Assembly (NCBI RefSeq): GCF_016097555.1
Contig: NC_054707.1
Span: 43,534,873-43,598,872, forward strand
Source of the DNA: Gigantopelta aegis
Lineage: Eukaryota > Mollusca > Gastropoda > Neomphalida > Peltospiridae
Length of the DNA stretch: 64,000 bases
Reading direction: 5' to 3'
In this document: positions 19,728 to 31,919 of the stretch, in pieces
Position numbering within the stretch: position 1 is the first letter of the stretch
How the letters are laid out: each line of letters starts with the position of its first letter
Made by a program: the position numbers and the translations under genes
Notes under the pieces: generated by a model
Database searches by the model: none
What the model saw: only the letters and a program-made list of their open reading frames with translations
Told to the model about the DNA's origin: nothing

Positions 19728-19993
19728 ACCTGATTACAATTAGCTCTACTGGTCTACCAGTAGTTCTAACAGAATTGCGTGGACTCCCATGGCCAGGTGA
19801 CATTTCATCAATAAATAACAATTTAAATATCGACCAATTACACTTCATACAAATTCTACAAATATTGGGCAAAACTATTTATGCAATAGGCGAACTTGTT
19901 GGTCTATTTCAATCATTAAAAAAACGGCGGAAAGTGCAGTAATAAACTCTGGATTGTATACTAGTATAAACAGATTTTATGGCTATACCATCA

Positions 19994-20047
<54 letters not shown>

Positions 20048-20330
20048 ATTTTATATAAAATTTTATATTGAAATTAGTTTCCAGCATACTTCGTAATTCA
20101 CTCGAATCATTTCGTATACCCTCGGCATAATCCCGAATGTTTTCAAATTCTTTTCAAATCACTGGCATGATTTTGCAAGTAAGGTGATTCGTCCAATGAA
20201 AGGTCAAATGGACATGAGCTCCAACAGGGTGCTGTTGGATCCACAGGTAATAGTAATTAACCAGTGGAGCTAATTTTAATTAGATTGAAAGTAACAAGCC
20301 GGTTTCATACCCAATCTATGCATAGAGTTT
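19728..20330 (+). repeat. Segmental-duplication block C (left copy)
   Basis: The segment parallels 55409-55834 plus 56897-57022. Landmarks are TAAACTCTGGATTGTATAC, TCGTATACCCTCGGCATAAT and ATGAGCTCCAACAGGGTGCT. It supplies the empty site of the retroposon at 55835-56896. A (TC)n microsatellite at 19997-20042 is present only in this copy. Confidence 0.88.
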
Positions 20331-22109
20331 GAAAGCAACACTGACCCCCACCCAAATTTTTTTTTAAAAATTAAAAATAATATTCAGCAAAAATGATGGT
20401 TGCTATTAAAAACATTAATTAAATCTCTTAAATTATACGTGACCCCCCATTTTTCTTGCAGGTAGATTAGATGTGAGGTGCCACACTTTCTATTGCTGTA
20501 CTTCCTGGGTGTGTTGAAACGCTGCTTATATCAGTTGTATTAGTAAACATTAACATTATCGGCAATAGGAATTGATTTGGTCTATTAGAATCTATAAAGT
20601 ATGACATCGCGGCCATTTTTACAGCTGATAGGGTCACATGATATTTTTTTCTTAACGTGGCGTCTGACGTCAATGGCTTCTTTTGGAAGTGTTTTGAGGC
20701 GTTAAAGACGTGGCTCATTGTAGAGAAAGGTCGATTTTGTCACTAATAACGAAATATGATCTTTAAATGCAGTTTGAAAAACACTGAACTTCAAATGGAT
20801 TCTGAATATATTTCTATACTTCGGCACATCGAGTTCACTAGAGGTGTAACGAATACACAGGGTGGCGAATACGATACGTATCACGAATATAAGGTGACGA
20901 ATACAACTATGTATTCATGAATACAATGCATATAGGCAAAAACATGCTGATAAGTCAGTAATTCACAAATAATAATTAAAATATGGTATTATGATGCATT
21001 TGCTTATTCAGTTGCATGTACACAGTTTAAATAATATATATATATATAGCATAGCACGCCCTATTACCGCATGGCTTATCGGAAAATGGGATTCTGAATA
21101 AAAACATTGGTCTAATCTAACGATTTTTGTTTGCCGTTTTGTTATTCATGCTTTCATGCATATAGTGAAATAAAAAAAATCCCACCGAAGTCATTAATTT
21201 CCAGTAAGAAACATGTACCAGTTTTGATGCGGTGACGTACATACGCAAAGGGAAGGAACTCTCAGTTACCGCAGGTGTTGTGATTGTTTAGTATGGAGGC
21301 CCGTTATGGACAAAATTTTAATAAATGTTACTGTATTATTGAGCGAGAACATCAAACAAGTCCTGGTGTGAATATCACCAGAATTTGTCCTTTTAACGTC
21401 CTATTATCATGGTTAAAGGTACTTAAAACCAATAACTTAAACATTCTCGTTACAAATAATCTGAACAAATCCTGGAATGCAAGATATTTTAAACTGGAAC
21501 AAATCATAAACTTCAATATACTGAACAGTAACACTGTAGGAACTTGCTGAGTATATTATGCATGCAATGAAGGCACAGAAACGAGCTGTCCGCCCTTACA
21601 ACCTTGGTATCACTGGAGAATATAAAACGTTTCTATTGATCACTTTTATCACATTGTACCCATTTGACACTCACAAGATTTACACACTCTGTGTGCCGGA
21701 AGAGAAAACTTTACAAATTACACAGCATTTCGATTCCTCCAAATCAGACCCTTCACTTTCCTCATGAGAAATTGAATTATTTTCAATGAGGTGGATGATC
21801 CAGGCTGGGGTGATGAAGGTAAGTTTTTGTGTTCTTTCCAATTATTTTTTCAGTGCTTTGTTTACTTTTATTTTATTTTATTATTTATTTTTAAAAATAT
21901 TATTATCAGTACCCCTTATAAATTTATAGTTGTGCTTATAATTAAAAAAAAAAATATGATGTTTAAAGTGACAAATATTTTGACGATCTCGCTCATTCTT
22001 TTCGTGATGCAGTCAATCAACAATGTGTGACGTTACAGTTTCATGTTAATATGTGGCCTTTATGCGCCTCCATACAAGCCGTAACACGTCATTACAAAAG
22101 TTGTCCATT
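20331..22109. other. Non-coding stretch, no gene recognised
   Basis: Several open frames of 60-90 codons on both strands (for example 20467-20718 minus and 21284-21550 plus) have no recognisable motif and no conserved partner in the window. I see no repeat ends. Confidence 0.4.
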
Positions 22110-22934
22110 CCCAGTCTGGAGCTCCACGCGGTAAGACGTGTTTGTTTCGCTGGTGCACACTGAACGTGCTTTCGTGTGCTCGATTTGGTTGTTTTTGTCA
22201 GCAAAATGAAGTTTTCTACTGGGATGTATGTGGCCATTGGAACTGATTGAACGCTGAAACGCTTCTCGTTTCGACAGTCTGCACCACCAGGTTGGATTCT
22301 TTTTTAGCGAGATTCCTCATTTCTCCGTCTGACTATGTTGACTTGTTTTTTCGTGACTCGTATGAGGGCCATTCTGCAGAACGCCACGGTTGTTCGCGTT
22401 TCTAGACTTTACTTTGCTTTATAGTGATACCATCTCGTATCCTCCGGAGTCGGGCCCGTCCGCACCACTATACCAACCCATGACGACTGGACTATACCCT
22501 AGTCTGATACCCTCTCTCGTTCAGATGGATCCGGCTTCTCAAGATCTGTATTTCAGCACAGCACTACACCTTCAACGTCTATCGACTGTCAATCTAGGGG
22601 TTTTCTTGACGGGATGCAACCCATCTCGTCCCTATAAGCTATGCACCCAAACGGCCTTAACGAGGCCACTCACGTGGATATATCGATCAGACTTTAAACT
22701 TCTAGATCTGCGTTCAAAAGTTTATGTCGAAATTACTCTTTTTCTTTTTATTATTAAATAGTCAGATCCTCTCTTCTTTCTCTTATTTAATTTTGGACTG
22801 TCCTTCTAAAATGCTCTAAATTATATAAATATTCGGCCGAGCAGTCAATTCTTTTTATTTTTCTTTTCTTTTTTTAAAATTTATTCTATTAACTATTTTA
22901 CTAATTGCTATTTTCAAAATTCTGCCCCCCCCTT

Positions 22935-22972
<38 letters not shown>

Positions 22973-23080
22973 ATCCCAGAGTCCGGTCACCGATCTTATT
23001 GGAGGTCGGACTCGGACTCGGGATGGGCGTGTTCGAAACCCTAGTGGTATATGGGCACGTTAAACAAGTTATCATCATCA
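22110..23080 (+). mobile_element. (ATC)n-tailed retroposon
   Basis: The segment runs from CCAGTCTGGAGCTCCACGCG to an ATCATCATC tail. A reversed copy at 58441-59532 shares its full length apart from indels. The last 430 bp, from ACGGCCTTAACGAGGCC onward, are also shared with the retroposon at 55835-56896, which has a different 5' body. A 123-codon frame at 22390-22761 and a 114-codon frame in the reversed copy read the same protein, but it resembles nothing I know. A 40-base poly-C run lies at about 22930-22969. It is likely a SINE or a 5'-truncated LINE. Confidence 0.7.
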
Positions 23081-24880
23081 CAAAATATTTCAGCTGATCA
23101 GCTGACAAGCCCAAATAGCAGACGACAGGTCTGGGACACGTGGGAAGTCGGTGTGAATTGGAAGGAAATCATAAAAAAAAATTGCAAGTCGGGGGATCAA
23201 TTACTATTTCAAGGTTTGTGAAAATGGCGCATGGTTTATATTTGTTTTTATAACTTGCAAAAGAACGGAACATTCCACACTGATTTGTTCGCATTTGTTA
23301 AAAACCTACTTCCTTCTGTCTATTTGCACATGTCAATAAACGCTAGATGGCGCCTCCAAATGTTTATTCCAAAAATAGCTAGTAACGAGCGAGCCCGACA
23401 TATTTATTCAAAATAAAGTGCAGTTCTCTGTGCTTAAAACATCAAACTACAAAATAAACTGAACAGTCAACAACCACAAATAATATTGATAATGTCAAGC
23501 AAAAATGTCTATTCTTTAATCAATTACAATGTTTTTCTTCAAAATTACTAGAATGTACCTCGGAAAACCTCTATCAATTTCGTTTCGTGAATGTCTCTAC
23601 CGAGTTCACTTCCAGCAGCGTATAATTTGACTTTCTGTATCTTCGCCAGCTAATCATTCCATTTTTGATTTACCTTTGATTTATTTATGGAATCAAGTAA
23701 TAGATGGAATGATATGCCTTAGCTATCGAAGATGATGCCCTGAATTATAATAATTTAATATAAACCAATAAAGCCATCAATTACTAAAATTAGATCTGTG
23801 AATTGTACACGTGATTTTCGGCAGAAAGGTGGTTCGTTTTGTGGGGACACATATACAATATATATTAACATAATGGATCGTGTGATCCATATATCATTAT
23901 TTTATTTGGGACAGTAAAATAATTCCACAAGCATCAGAGCCATTATCGTGTTTTAGGAAAAAAAATACATGTAGGCAACAAACCTTATGACGTGTTGACA
24001 TTGTCTGCATACAGTACTTGTCTCTTTTACAGTTGTTGTCTCGCCATTTTTATATTTGGGGAAAACCGAAATATTTCCATACAATTGATTTAAATTAAAC
24101 CACTAGTTCGGACATTATTAAATGGGACGCCACAGAAAGTTCGAGAACGCTAACCTCATTTCCGTGCGAATGCAGCGGAAACAGCCGAAGTCTGAACTAG
24201 ACTGTCACTAAACCCTCTGCGTATGTTAAATTTTAGACTTACGAAACAGTGGTTCAGACTCCAGTCTAATAATTGTCATGATGGTCTCTAATTAAGTTAA
24301 TAGTATGTATATTGTAAGCCTACGTGTTTTGCAAATGCATTTTTATTGTTACTCAGCTTAAATCAAGACATCCCTCACCAAACCACCACCACCCCCCAAC
24401 AACATTAATTTTTCTTCAAAATATTTTCACTATCATTAAATACATTTGTATTATTATCATTTAAAAATCCATATCTTTCAGCCTTTTATATTTTTTTCCA
24501 AATGTATTTTTTGTTACTCAGCTTAAATCAAGAACTCCCCCACCAAAAAACAAACAACCACCACCATCCCAAAAAGAATCTCCCCCTTCCTCCACCACCA
24601 ATTTTCTTTTTTTTCAAAATCTTTTCACCGTCATTAAACAAACTGTTTTACCCTATCGTATTACAATGGACTAGTCCCTGCCACTAGCTTTCGTCACGTG
24701 CTCATTCAACCGTCGATGTGGACCGTCTTTATTTTTATGTAACATTGTTTCACTACTTATGCATAATAGAAGTATATATACACACACACAGACACACACG
24801 CACGCACAAAACGTTTGTATTTAATTATGAAATACAAGCCCCATATTTTTTATCGTTCTAGGCTCGGTACTCTCCACTGG
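23081..24880. other. AT-rich non-coding stretch
   Basis: No gene is recognised. Around 24360-24420 and 24510-24620 a segment is repeated (landmark TACTCAGCTTAAATCAAGA, followed by C/A-rich sequence and CAAAAT.TTTTCAC). A short (CA)n lies at 24779-24800. Confidence 0.4.
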
Positions 24881-24985
24881 CGTAGGCAGGATTTTATATT
24901 GGGATTGGGGGGGGGGGGGGGGGGGGCACATTATGCATACACATGTGTATATATGATTTTATAAAATTTAATAGTTTAAAAAAAA

Positions 24986-26605
24986 TGTTTGATGGGAATG
25001 GCTTTAGAGCCAAACACTCAACCATAGACCAAATAGTACGATTACAAAACTCAATCAACGATGCCTTTAGGAAATCCCATAAAGTTTGCGCTGTATTCAT
25101 AGACAGAAAAAGCTTTCGACATGGTATGGCGCCAAGGCGTGTTAACTAAACTAAATGATAAAGGTATTAAAGGCAACATGTTCAATTTTATCAATAACTT
25201 TATTCATAATAGATCTATTTCAGTTAGAGTAAATGGTCAATTTTCAGATAAAACAGAAATCACTAACGTTATTCCGCAGGGCTCAATTCTATCCCCCACC
25301 CTGTTCAACATCTTTATTAACGATATTACTAAAGCACTAAACTCTACAGAAAAACCAGGGCAAACTTGCCCACTAAATACTGCTCTCTTCGCCGACGACT
25401 GCGCCTTAAGGCGAGCAGGCAGACATACTTGTTATCTTTTCAAAAAACGTCAACTAGATATAGATAGACTAAATAAACGGGCCCTTGACTGGGGGATTAA
25501 ACTTTCTTCAACTAAAACAGTTTATATGCTATTTGATAAAACCAGAAAACCAGATAAATTCACGCTTAAATCAGATGACAACCTAATACCACGCGTCTCA
25601 CAATTTAGATTTTTAGGAGTACTATTTGACTGTCAATTAACCTTTAAACCTCATATAAACAGCATAATTCAAAATACTAAAAACCTCTAAATCTTCTTAG
25701 AGTTATTGCAGGCACCAGCTGGGGAGCACAGACTGAGGCAATGCTTATGGTCTACAAAGCATCCTCTCCAAGATAGACTATGGAGCCCAGGCCTACAGCT
25801 GTGCTTCCCCGACTCTGCTTCATAAACTAGATATTATCCAAAATAAAGCACTTAGAATTATAGCTAAAGTACCTAATACAACCAGTGGTAAAAGTTTAGA
25901 AGTAGAATTTAACGTAATGCCTTTAGAATACTGCCGAAAACTCCAACTTCTTAAATATCACTTAACAATTCACTCGCTAAATATTAACCATCCAGTACAG
26001 GACCATCTGTCTAAGGAAAACCGACCTGGTCAAACCCCTAAACCAAATCTCAACTTTATGATTCTTTCGCTACCCAGGCCAACAGAATTGAAATTGAAGT
26101 AGGTATAGATAATACTCCAGTGGCAATGTACCATGTCAACCAACCTATCGATTGTCATACGCATTACTTAATTAAACAAACAACTGATAAAACACCTTTT
26201 CCACCTTTTAAAAAAATCTTATTTGAAGTAGCCACTAATTAAAATTACCCAGATCACATCCATAGCTACACGGATGGATCTAAAAATCCCGACAACGGCA
26301 GGGATTGTTTCGCAGTAGTAGAAGAAAAACTTTCCAGACACTCTAAATTAGTCAAATATTTGCGGCTGCCAGATAATCTATCAGTTTATACAGCAGAACT
26401 CACAGCCATTTTACATGCACTTGTCTGGATAAAAAAAAAAATGTAATTTTCTCTAATAGCTTAAGTTCTATTCAGTCACTTCAAACCAATAAATCAACTA
26501 GACCAGATACTGCAGCTGCCATCCACATTGGACTTAAGGCTATCCAACAACTCAACCTTAAGGTAACGTTTGGATGGCTACCAGCACACGTGAGAATCAT
26601 TGGCA
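24986..26605 (+). mobile_element. Decayed LINE with reverse transcriptase and RNase H
   Basis: Reverse-transcriptase blocks run in order: NGFRAKHST, a DMVW segment, VIPQGSILSPTLFNIFINDI, the catalytic LFADDCAL (FADD) and FRFLGVLFD. An RNase H domain follows, with YTDGSKNPDNG and AELTAILHAL, and a late block, FGWLPAH. RNase H after RT places it with the I/R1/Jockey-type LINEs. The longest open stretch is 25121-25690, 189 residues. A one-base insertion near 25105 separates the first RT blocks from the rest. Many stops follow between 25690 and 26250. The 5' end is missing: the element starts inside the RT, directly after a hAT-like fragment with a poly-G run. It is dead. Confidence 0.85.
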
Positions 26606-27477
26606 ATACAATATCGAACCACTCGTCAATTGGGCGGTGGGTCCGGTGGCCGGTTCTCAGCTCGTGAGTAGCCCTACTTAGAACTCGCTTACCGATTATG
26701 CACTCACGACTAGAACATGGTGACCTCTGGCCCACCCTGCATTCGTATACCCCCCCCCCCCCCCACCCCCCCCACCCCCCCCCCCCCATATGGACGACCC
26801 ACCTTAAACAGCATATAAACTCAGCCATTGGAGTTGGCACGCCACAGCCCCCTAGCAACAGCCCCACTAAAGAACTCTCCTAGGAGATATGCATTGCCTA
26901 AACTAGGATAGGAATGCCATGGGCCCCGCTCTTCCCGATTGCTCCCGACAAGAAGCAGCGACCCTAAGCACTCGACCGACGATTATGCACTCCAACTCGG
27001 GAGTACACATTCAGAACAAGCTGTTGTAGCGCACGCCTGTCGTGGGCACAAGAGCCGGCCTTGGCCGGCTCCTCCGTCCATGACAAGAAAGGTGGGGGGG
27101 GGGGGGGGGAGGAGGGACCGCCTACGCTGGCAGGTGCAAGGGAGCTAGCTATCCTAGCTATTTATTATAAAATCCCAGACTGGTCCGGAGACAGTCCGCG
27201 GGACCGAATCTTATGATGTGTATATTTCCACAGCGACCAAGACGGTATATTTTCTTACAAGCCTAGACTGGTCGTCGCCAGTTCGCTAGAGATACCATGG
27301 TCGCGCGGAGGTATTACGTAACCACTCTCCACATGGCCTCCACACCTGGTCTGGGTGTGTATTAGGATGCACGGTCGCGCGGAGGTATTACGTAACCAAG
27401 CTGCACTAGCCCCCAACACAATGGATATAGCCACAGGCGAAAAGATAAGAGCATGTTCCGTCACAGAGTTCTTAAGG
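26606..27477. repeat. GC-rich composite patch of unknown origin
   Basis: A sharp rise in GC follows the LINE. Internal repeats include the pair CGATTATGCACTC near 26691 and 26979 and the pair GGTCGCGCGGAGGTATTACG near 27299 and 27372. Poly-C and poly-G runs sit at 26750-26788 and 27094-27110. Open frames of 60-130 codons overlap on both strands without recognisable motifs. It may be two diverged copies of an unlisted repeat. Confidence 0.4.
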
Positions 27478-27875
27478 GCTCAATGGGTAGGTGTATGGCC
27501 ACTACACCCTCCTCTCCTCACTAACTACTAACCCACTGCCCTGGACAGACGGCCCAGATAGCTGAGGTGTGTGCCCAGGAAAGCGTGCTTGAACCTTAAC
27601 TGCATATAAGTACGAAAATAGGTTGAAATGAAACAACCAGCCTTGATGGCGTTGTGGTTAAGCCATCGGACATAAGGCTGGTAGGTACAGGGTTCGCAGC
27701 TCTGTACCGGCTCCACTCAGAGCAAAATTAACGACTCGGTGGGTAGGTGTAAGGCCACTACACCCTCTTCTCTCTTACTAACCACTACAAACTAACCCTC
27801 TGTCCTGGACAGACAGCCCAGATAGCTGAGGTGTGTGCCCAGGACAGCATGCTTGAACCTTAAGTATGAAATGAA
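27478..27875 (+). mobile_element. tRNA-headed SINE, second family, with partial tandem copy
   Basis: The head near 27638 reads CAGCCTTGATGGCGTTGTGG with a B box GGTACAGGGTTCGCAGCTC. The body ends CCCAGGACAGCATGCTTGAA. The 150 bp before it repeat the body part, so two copies abut. A reversed copy is at 31690-31890. Confidence 0.7.
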
Positions 27876-28080
27876 GAATAGAGTTGATAATTAGTGTTTC
27901 ATATCACAGGCTTAGGAAACGGGGGGGGGGGGGGGGGGGGGGTGACAAGAGGGGCATGTGCTTCCCACTTTTCTTGACACAGTATCAGCAGCGATGTTGT
28001 CCCTCACTTTTTAGCACCTTCCTACGCCATTGATATATCTGATCATCTCAGTCAGTTATAATTTTGGAATATTACATGTT

Positions 28081-28662
28081 GGGGCCGTTCAACAATTACG
28101 TAACGCTCCTAACGTAAAGTAACGTAGGAGTATCAGGAAATGCGTTTCGAGGAGAGGGGATGTTTGTCAACAGTTACGTAAAGTTTTCAAAACAACTATC
28201 TCATTTTTGTTTATAAATTTACATACAGCCGTTGCAATTTTTTAAACGGCTGTTTTATTACCAAACCAAATCAGGAGCGTCGGAAGCAATTAAAAGTTGG
28301 TACGGCCATGAAAGCAAAGCAATGTATATGATGAAATCTATAGGCCTACTATGCGAGCGCCATAGGAAGAGAAAACAAAACGTTCCTGGCCCCAAAAGTC
28401 GGACGGCCAGGTCCGTACCGGCCGTACCGCTTTCGACGTCCCTGCAAACAGAAATACAAACGAATAATCTAATACCACTGGCCAATTGTGTCGTGACAGG
28501 GGGACATGGAAGGGAGTGTATTGGACGTGCGTGTATTGGACGAGCGTTACACAGTCTTAAAGGAGGGAACTGGCCCTTTAACTACAAGCGTTACGAAACG
28601 TTAATGTGGAGAGGGGTATAAAAAAGTAAACTTTTGCGTTACGTAATTGTTGAAAGGCACCC
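28081..28662. mobile_element. MITE with 26 bp inverted repeats
   Basis: The left end GGGGCCGTTCAACAATTACG and the right end complementary to it (CGTAATTGTTGAAAGGCACC) enclose 580 bp. The interior holds a GC-rich 130-codon frame (28232-28621) that I do not recognise. No clear target duplication is visible. Confidence 0.6.
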
Positions 28663-29381
28663 ATTTTGTGGTGCACATGTTGAATTTTTATTTATTATTT
28701 CAAAAAATATAACAATACTAATAATAATAATAATATGACCGTTGAACGTTTATTTATTATTTTTTAAAATATAACAATAGTACTACTACTACTACTACTA
28801 CTACTACTAATAATAATAATAATAATAATAACAGTGAATAATCAATTTTGCAAACAAACAAACAAACAAAAAAAACAAAAAAAAATCACCCAGTTTTATT
28901 TTTGTTTTTATTTTATAAACAAAAATTGTACACCGTTTATGAAACCACAAAATGCCCATTTACGCATAAACCATAAACATGCATGTTCGCGAAAACAACG
29001 GCAGTTATTGAGGATGGCTTTATTTCATTAACAGGAAACTTGCAGCTTATATCAACTGTTTGAAGACTTCTGGGTGCGATGCGATCGCGCAAACCATTAC
29101 AAATCTGGACCAGATTTACAACAGACTTTGCGTTTCAAGCACGCCTCGCGCTAACAACGCATGATCCTTCCTTGTTTCATATGGTAAGCTTAATTCGGTT
29201 TCATCTCACACAACTCCAAGGACACAAGAAGTAACCATATTCGAAATGTGGGCAATGGGGAACGGGGTAGGGGCTCAGAAGTTAATTAGGGCAGTGTTAA
29301 ATGATATGTCTGTGTATGTTGCCTAAAACGCGATTTCCTATTAGTATCTGGTAATGTTTTGGCAATAATGCGTTGTTTTAA

Positions 29382-29426
<45 letters not shown>

Positions 29427-29640
29427 TGCGTGCGTGCGTGCGTCGTATGACAGAAACTACATTTTGTGGTCCTTGGCCAGGGCGGGTCCAATAAAGGGTA
29501 TAAGGGGGACAACTTCACCCCTAAAAAAACGAAGGTACCCCATCTTTTGAACAGTTTGTTTACAATTTTCACTGAAGTGCCCGTTTACCCTTGGTCTTCA
29601 TCCTAAAATATTTCCTGAGTCCACCCTTGTTCACTGTGGC
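28663..29640. repeat. Microsatellites and non-coding sequence
   Basis: TAA/TAC repeats occupy about 28715-28830 and a (TG)n run 29383-29422. Around 29470-29630 a segment with GGCGGGTCCAATAAAGGG and GAGTCCACCCTTG looks like a decayed foldback element. There is no gene. Confidence 0.6.
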
Positions 29641-30333
29641 GGAGGGGGGGGGGGGGGCGGCGGATTGTGGTAGTATGTGACTACCATCTACACTATAACT
29701 ACTTTGATGTTAGTTCACCAAGGTAATCAATGGTCCGTGTTTTTCTTCTTCTTTTTAAAAAAAAAAAATATATATATTTTAACATCTATTGAACCTTCGA
29801 CCCAAAATAACTGTCGACAAAATAAATAAAGGGCAACAATATTTACGTCGTTGAACTACTTTAATGCCACTGTAAAGATAAGTTAATCAACGACAGATAG
29901 ATAACCTGCTATTGCCACATAGACTACTGTTATAAATGATCTTTGTTCTTCTCCATGGACAGAATAGAGACTACAGACTGAATATATTACTACCATTGAT
30001 GGGACACTGAACGATATATCGGATGCCCCCCCCCCCCCCCCAACCGATGACCCTAGTGAATATGGAATTGTATAAAACAAAAGATGTGGACTGTAACTTT
30101 GATATTTCACATCCATTACTGTATAGATATTTGCCATATTCATTGCACTTACATTGCCTTCCTGTTTATTACGTACGGGCCTAACATTTTGACTGAAGGT
30201 GGTAAATATCCGTATAGTAATGGACCCGAAATATAAAGGTTACAATCCAAATACATTTTAAATATTCAGTAGGGTTATCGGTTGTTGTTGGGGGGTTTTC
30301 GGGTTACCCGATATAACCCATGTTGCTAAGGAG

Positions 30334-30738
30334 CGGGTCTAGTTCAGTCGATAGAGCGCTCACCTGAGCCACTGGTGTAGCTAGGATTTTATATGGGGGG
30401 GGGGACAACCCACTATTGGGGGGCAGGGGGCAACCCACACTGTATGATTTTATAAAATTTAATACAGTAAAAAAGAAAAAGAAAGGTGTGATGAGGGGGG
30501 ATTGCCACGTGCCTCCCCCCCCCCCCCCCAGACACACATCTCGCTATGCCACTGACCTAGGGTGTTTTCCCGGTCCAAATCAGTGCCACATGACTGGTAT
30601 ATCAAAGGTTGTGGGATGTGCTGTAAAGTCTGTTTGAAAGTGCATGTAAACGTTCCTTGTGGGAAAATGTAGCGGGTTTCCTCTGAAGACTACGTGTCTC
30701 GATTACCAAACGTTTGACATCTAATTGCCGATGAATAA
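30334..30738 (+). mobile_element. tRNA-headed SINE interrupted by a hAT-like MITE
   Basis: The head GGTCTAGTTCAGTCGATAGA reads like a tRNA A box region. The body resumes near 30560 with GTGCCACATGACTGGTATAT. Between them, about 30370-30555, lies an insert with ends CCACTGGTGTAGCTAGGAT and TCGCTATGCCACTG plus G and C runs, typical of a hAT-like MITE. Its flanks ACCTGAGC and ACCTAGGG may be a decayed 8 bp duplication. Confidence 0.6.
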
Positions 30739-31114
30739 TTAAAGGGACAGGCCCTAGTTTTTAAACACTACAGCATATGTTTCAATATTAGAGCCATTTA
30801 TGATCACTGAAATCAAACATTACTTATATTTTATTGTTTAGATTATCCATTTCCGTAGAACTGAAATGTTTCTGGTTATTCTTGTGTTTCTAATACCATA
30901 AATTGCATTTGTCATATTTTTTAAAACGCACGTGCGTCTGAGACGTAGCGTTTATTGATTCGAGTTCTAGTCTATTTTTAAGGATGTGTCTCGACTTTAA
31001 CGTCAGACTCTTGTTTGACTCTGTTGTGACTTTATCCAAATGAATTACAAGTTTGCAGATTAACTAAACTTAGTGTCAATGTATACGGGTTGAAACTAGG
31101 GTCTGCGGCTTTAA
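30739..31114 (+). mobile_element. Kolobok-like TTAA MITE, complete
   Basis: The element is flanked by TTAA at 30739-30742 and 31111-31114, with ends AGGGACAGGCCCTAGTTTT and AAACTAGGGTCTGCGGCTTT. It is 376 bp including targets. The same family, reversed and split, is at 31920-33118. Confidence 0.8.
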
Positions 31115-31689
31115 TTAATGTGCTCTAGGTAGTACTAAACCAAATAACTTCCGGCTGGGTCAAAGTGCGAGGTGCACCGAACTTTTGATAGAGAAGGGAA
31201 CACCACAAGTCCTGTGATTGGTTATAAATGTGAGTGTGTTGGTTGTAAAAAATAATAGTTTCATCTGGGTAAAAAAAAAAGTGCAATTTTATTTCATCTA
31301 GTACCAATGTGTCAAGTAGCCTTGTGCTTGAAACATGTATGGGGTACCTGTAAAAAAAAGTACTCGAATTTTGTGCGAAACTAGGGTAGTCATAGACGCT
31401 ACCCGTTATCTCAGAAACGAGCAGCTTGACCCCCATTTTTTTCTGATTCACTTTAAGTGTAAGGGGTGGTAGTATTTATATCCGTGGCGTTTATGTCGGT
31501 TGATACGTTGCAGGTAGGAGTTTTAGCCACATATGTTACTATTGTCGTCTATGGGATTTGATTTGGTAGTATACACCCTCTAATTAAATAAAACGAACTT
31601 TAATATTGTTGTACCATGCTTACGATCAACCGAAACTAGTGTAACTTTTTTCTTTTTGTTTTCAACCTTTTTTTGTTGTTGTTTATATC

Positions 31690-31890
31690 CAATTACGGTT
31701 CAAGCACGCTGTCCTGAGCACACACCTCAGCTATCTGAGCTGTCTGTCCAGGACAGTGGGTTTAGTGGTTAGTGAAAAAGAAAAGGTGTAGCGGTCTTAC
31801 ACCTACCCACTCAGTTGTTAAAACTCGTTCTGGGTGTGAGCTGGGCTGCGAACCCTGTACCTACCAGCATTATTGTAACTACTGGTAATG
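31690..31890 (-). mobile_element. SINE, second family, minus
   Basis: The reverse of the 27478-27875 family: GGTTCAAGCACGCTGTCCTG then the complement of the B-box region, GCGAACCCTGTACCTACCAG. It is truncated before the tRNA A box. Confidence 0.7.
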
Positions 31891-31919
31891 TACTTCTTGT
31901 CGTACTTTACGCGAACACT

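Noticed and set aside
20467-20718. 83-codon minus frame with upstream ATG context
   Set aside because: No motif, no splice support and no conserved partner in the window.
28232-28621. 129-codon GC-rich frame
   Set aside because: It lies inside a MITE with 26 bp inverted repeats; no known motif.
29378-29572. Thr/His or Cys/Val repeat frames
   Set aside because: They are translations of a (TG)n microsatellite.
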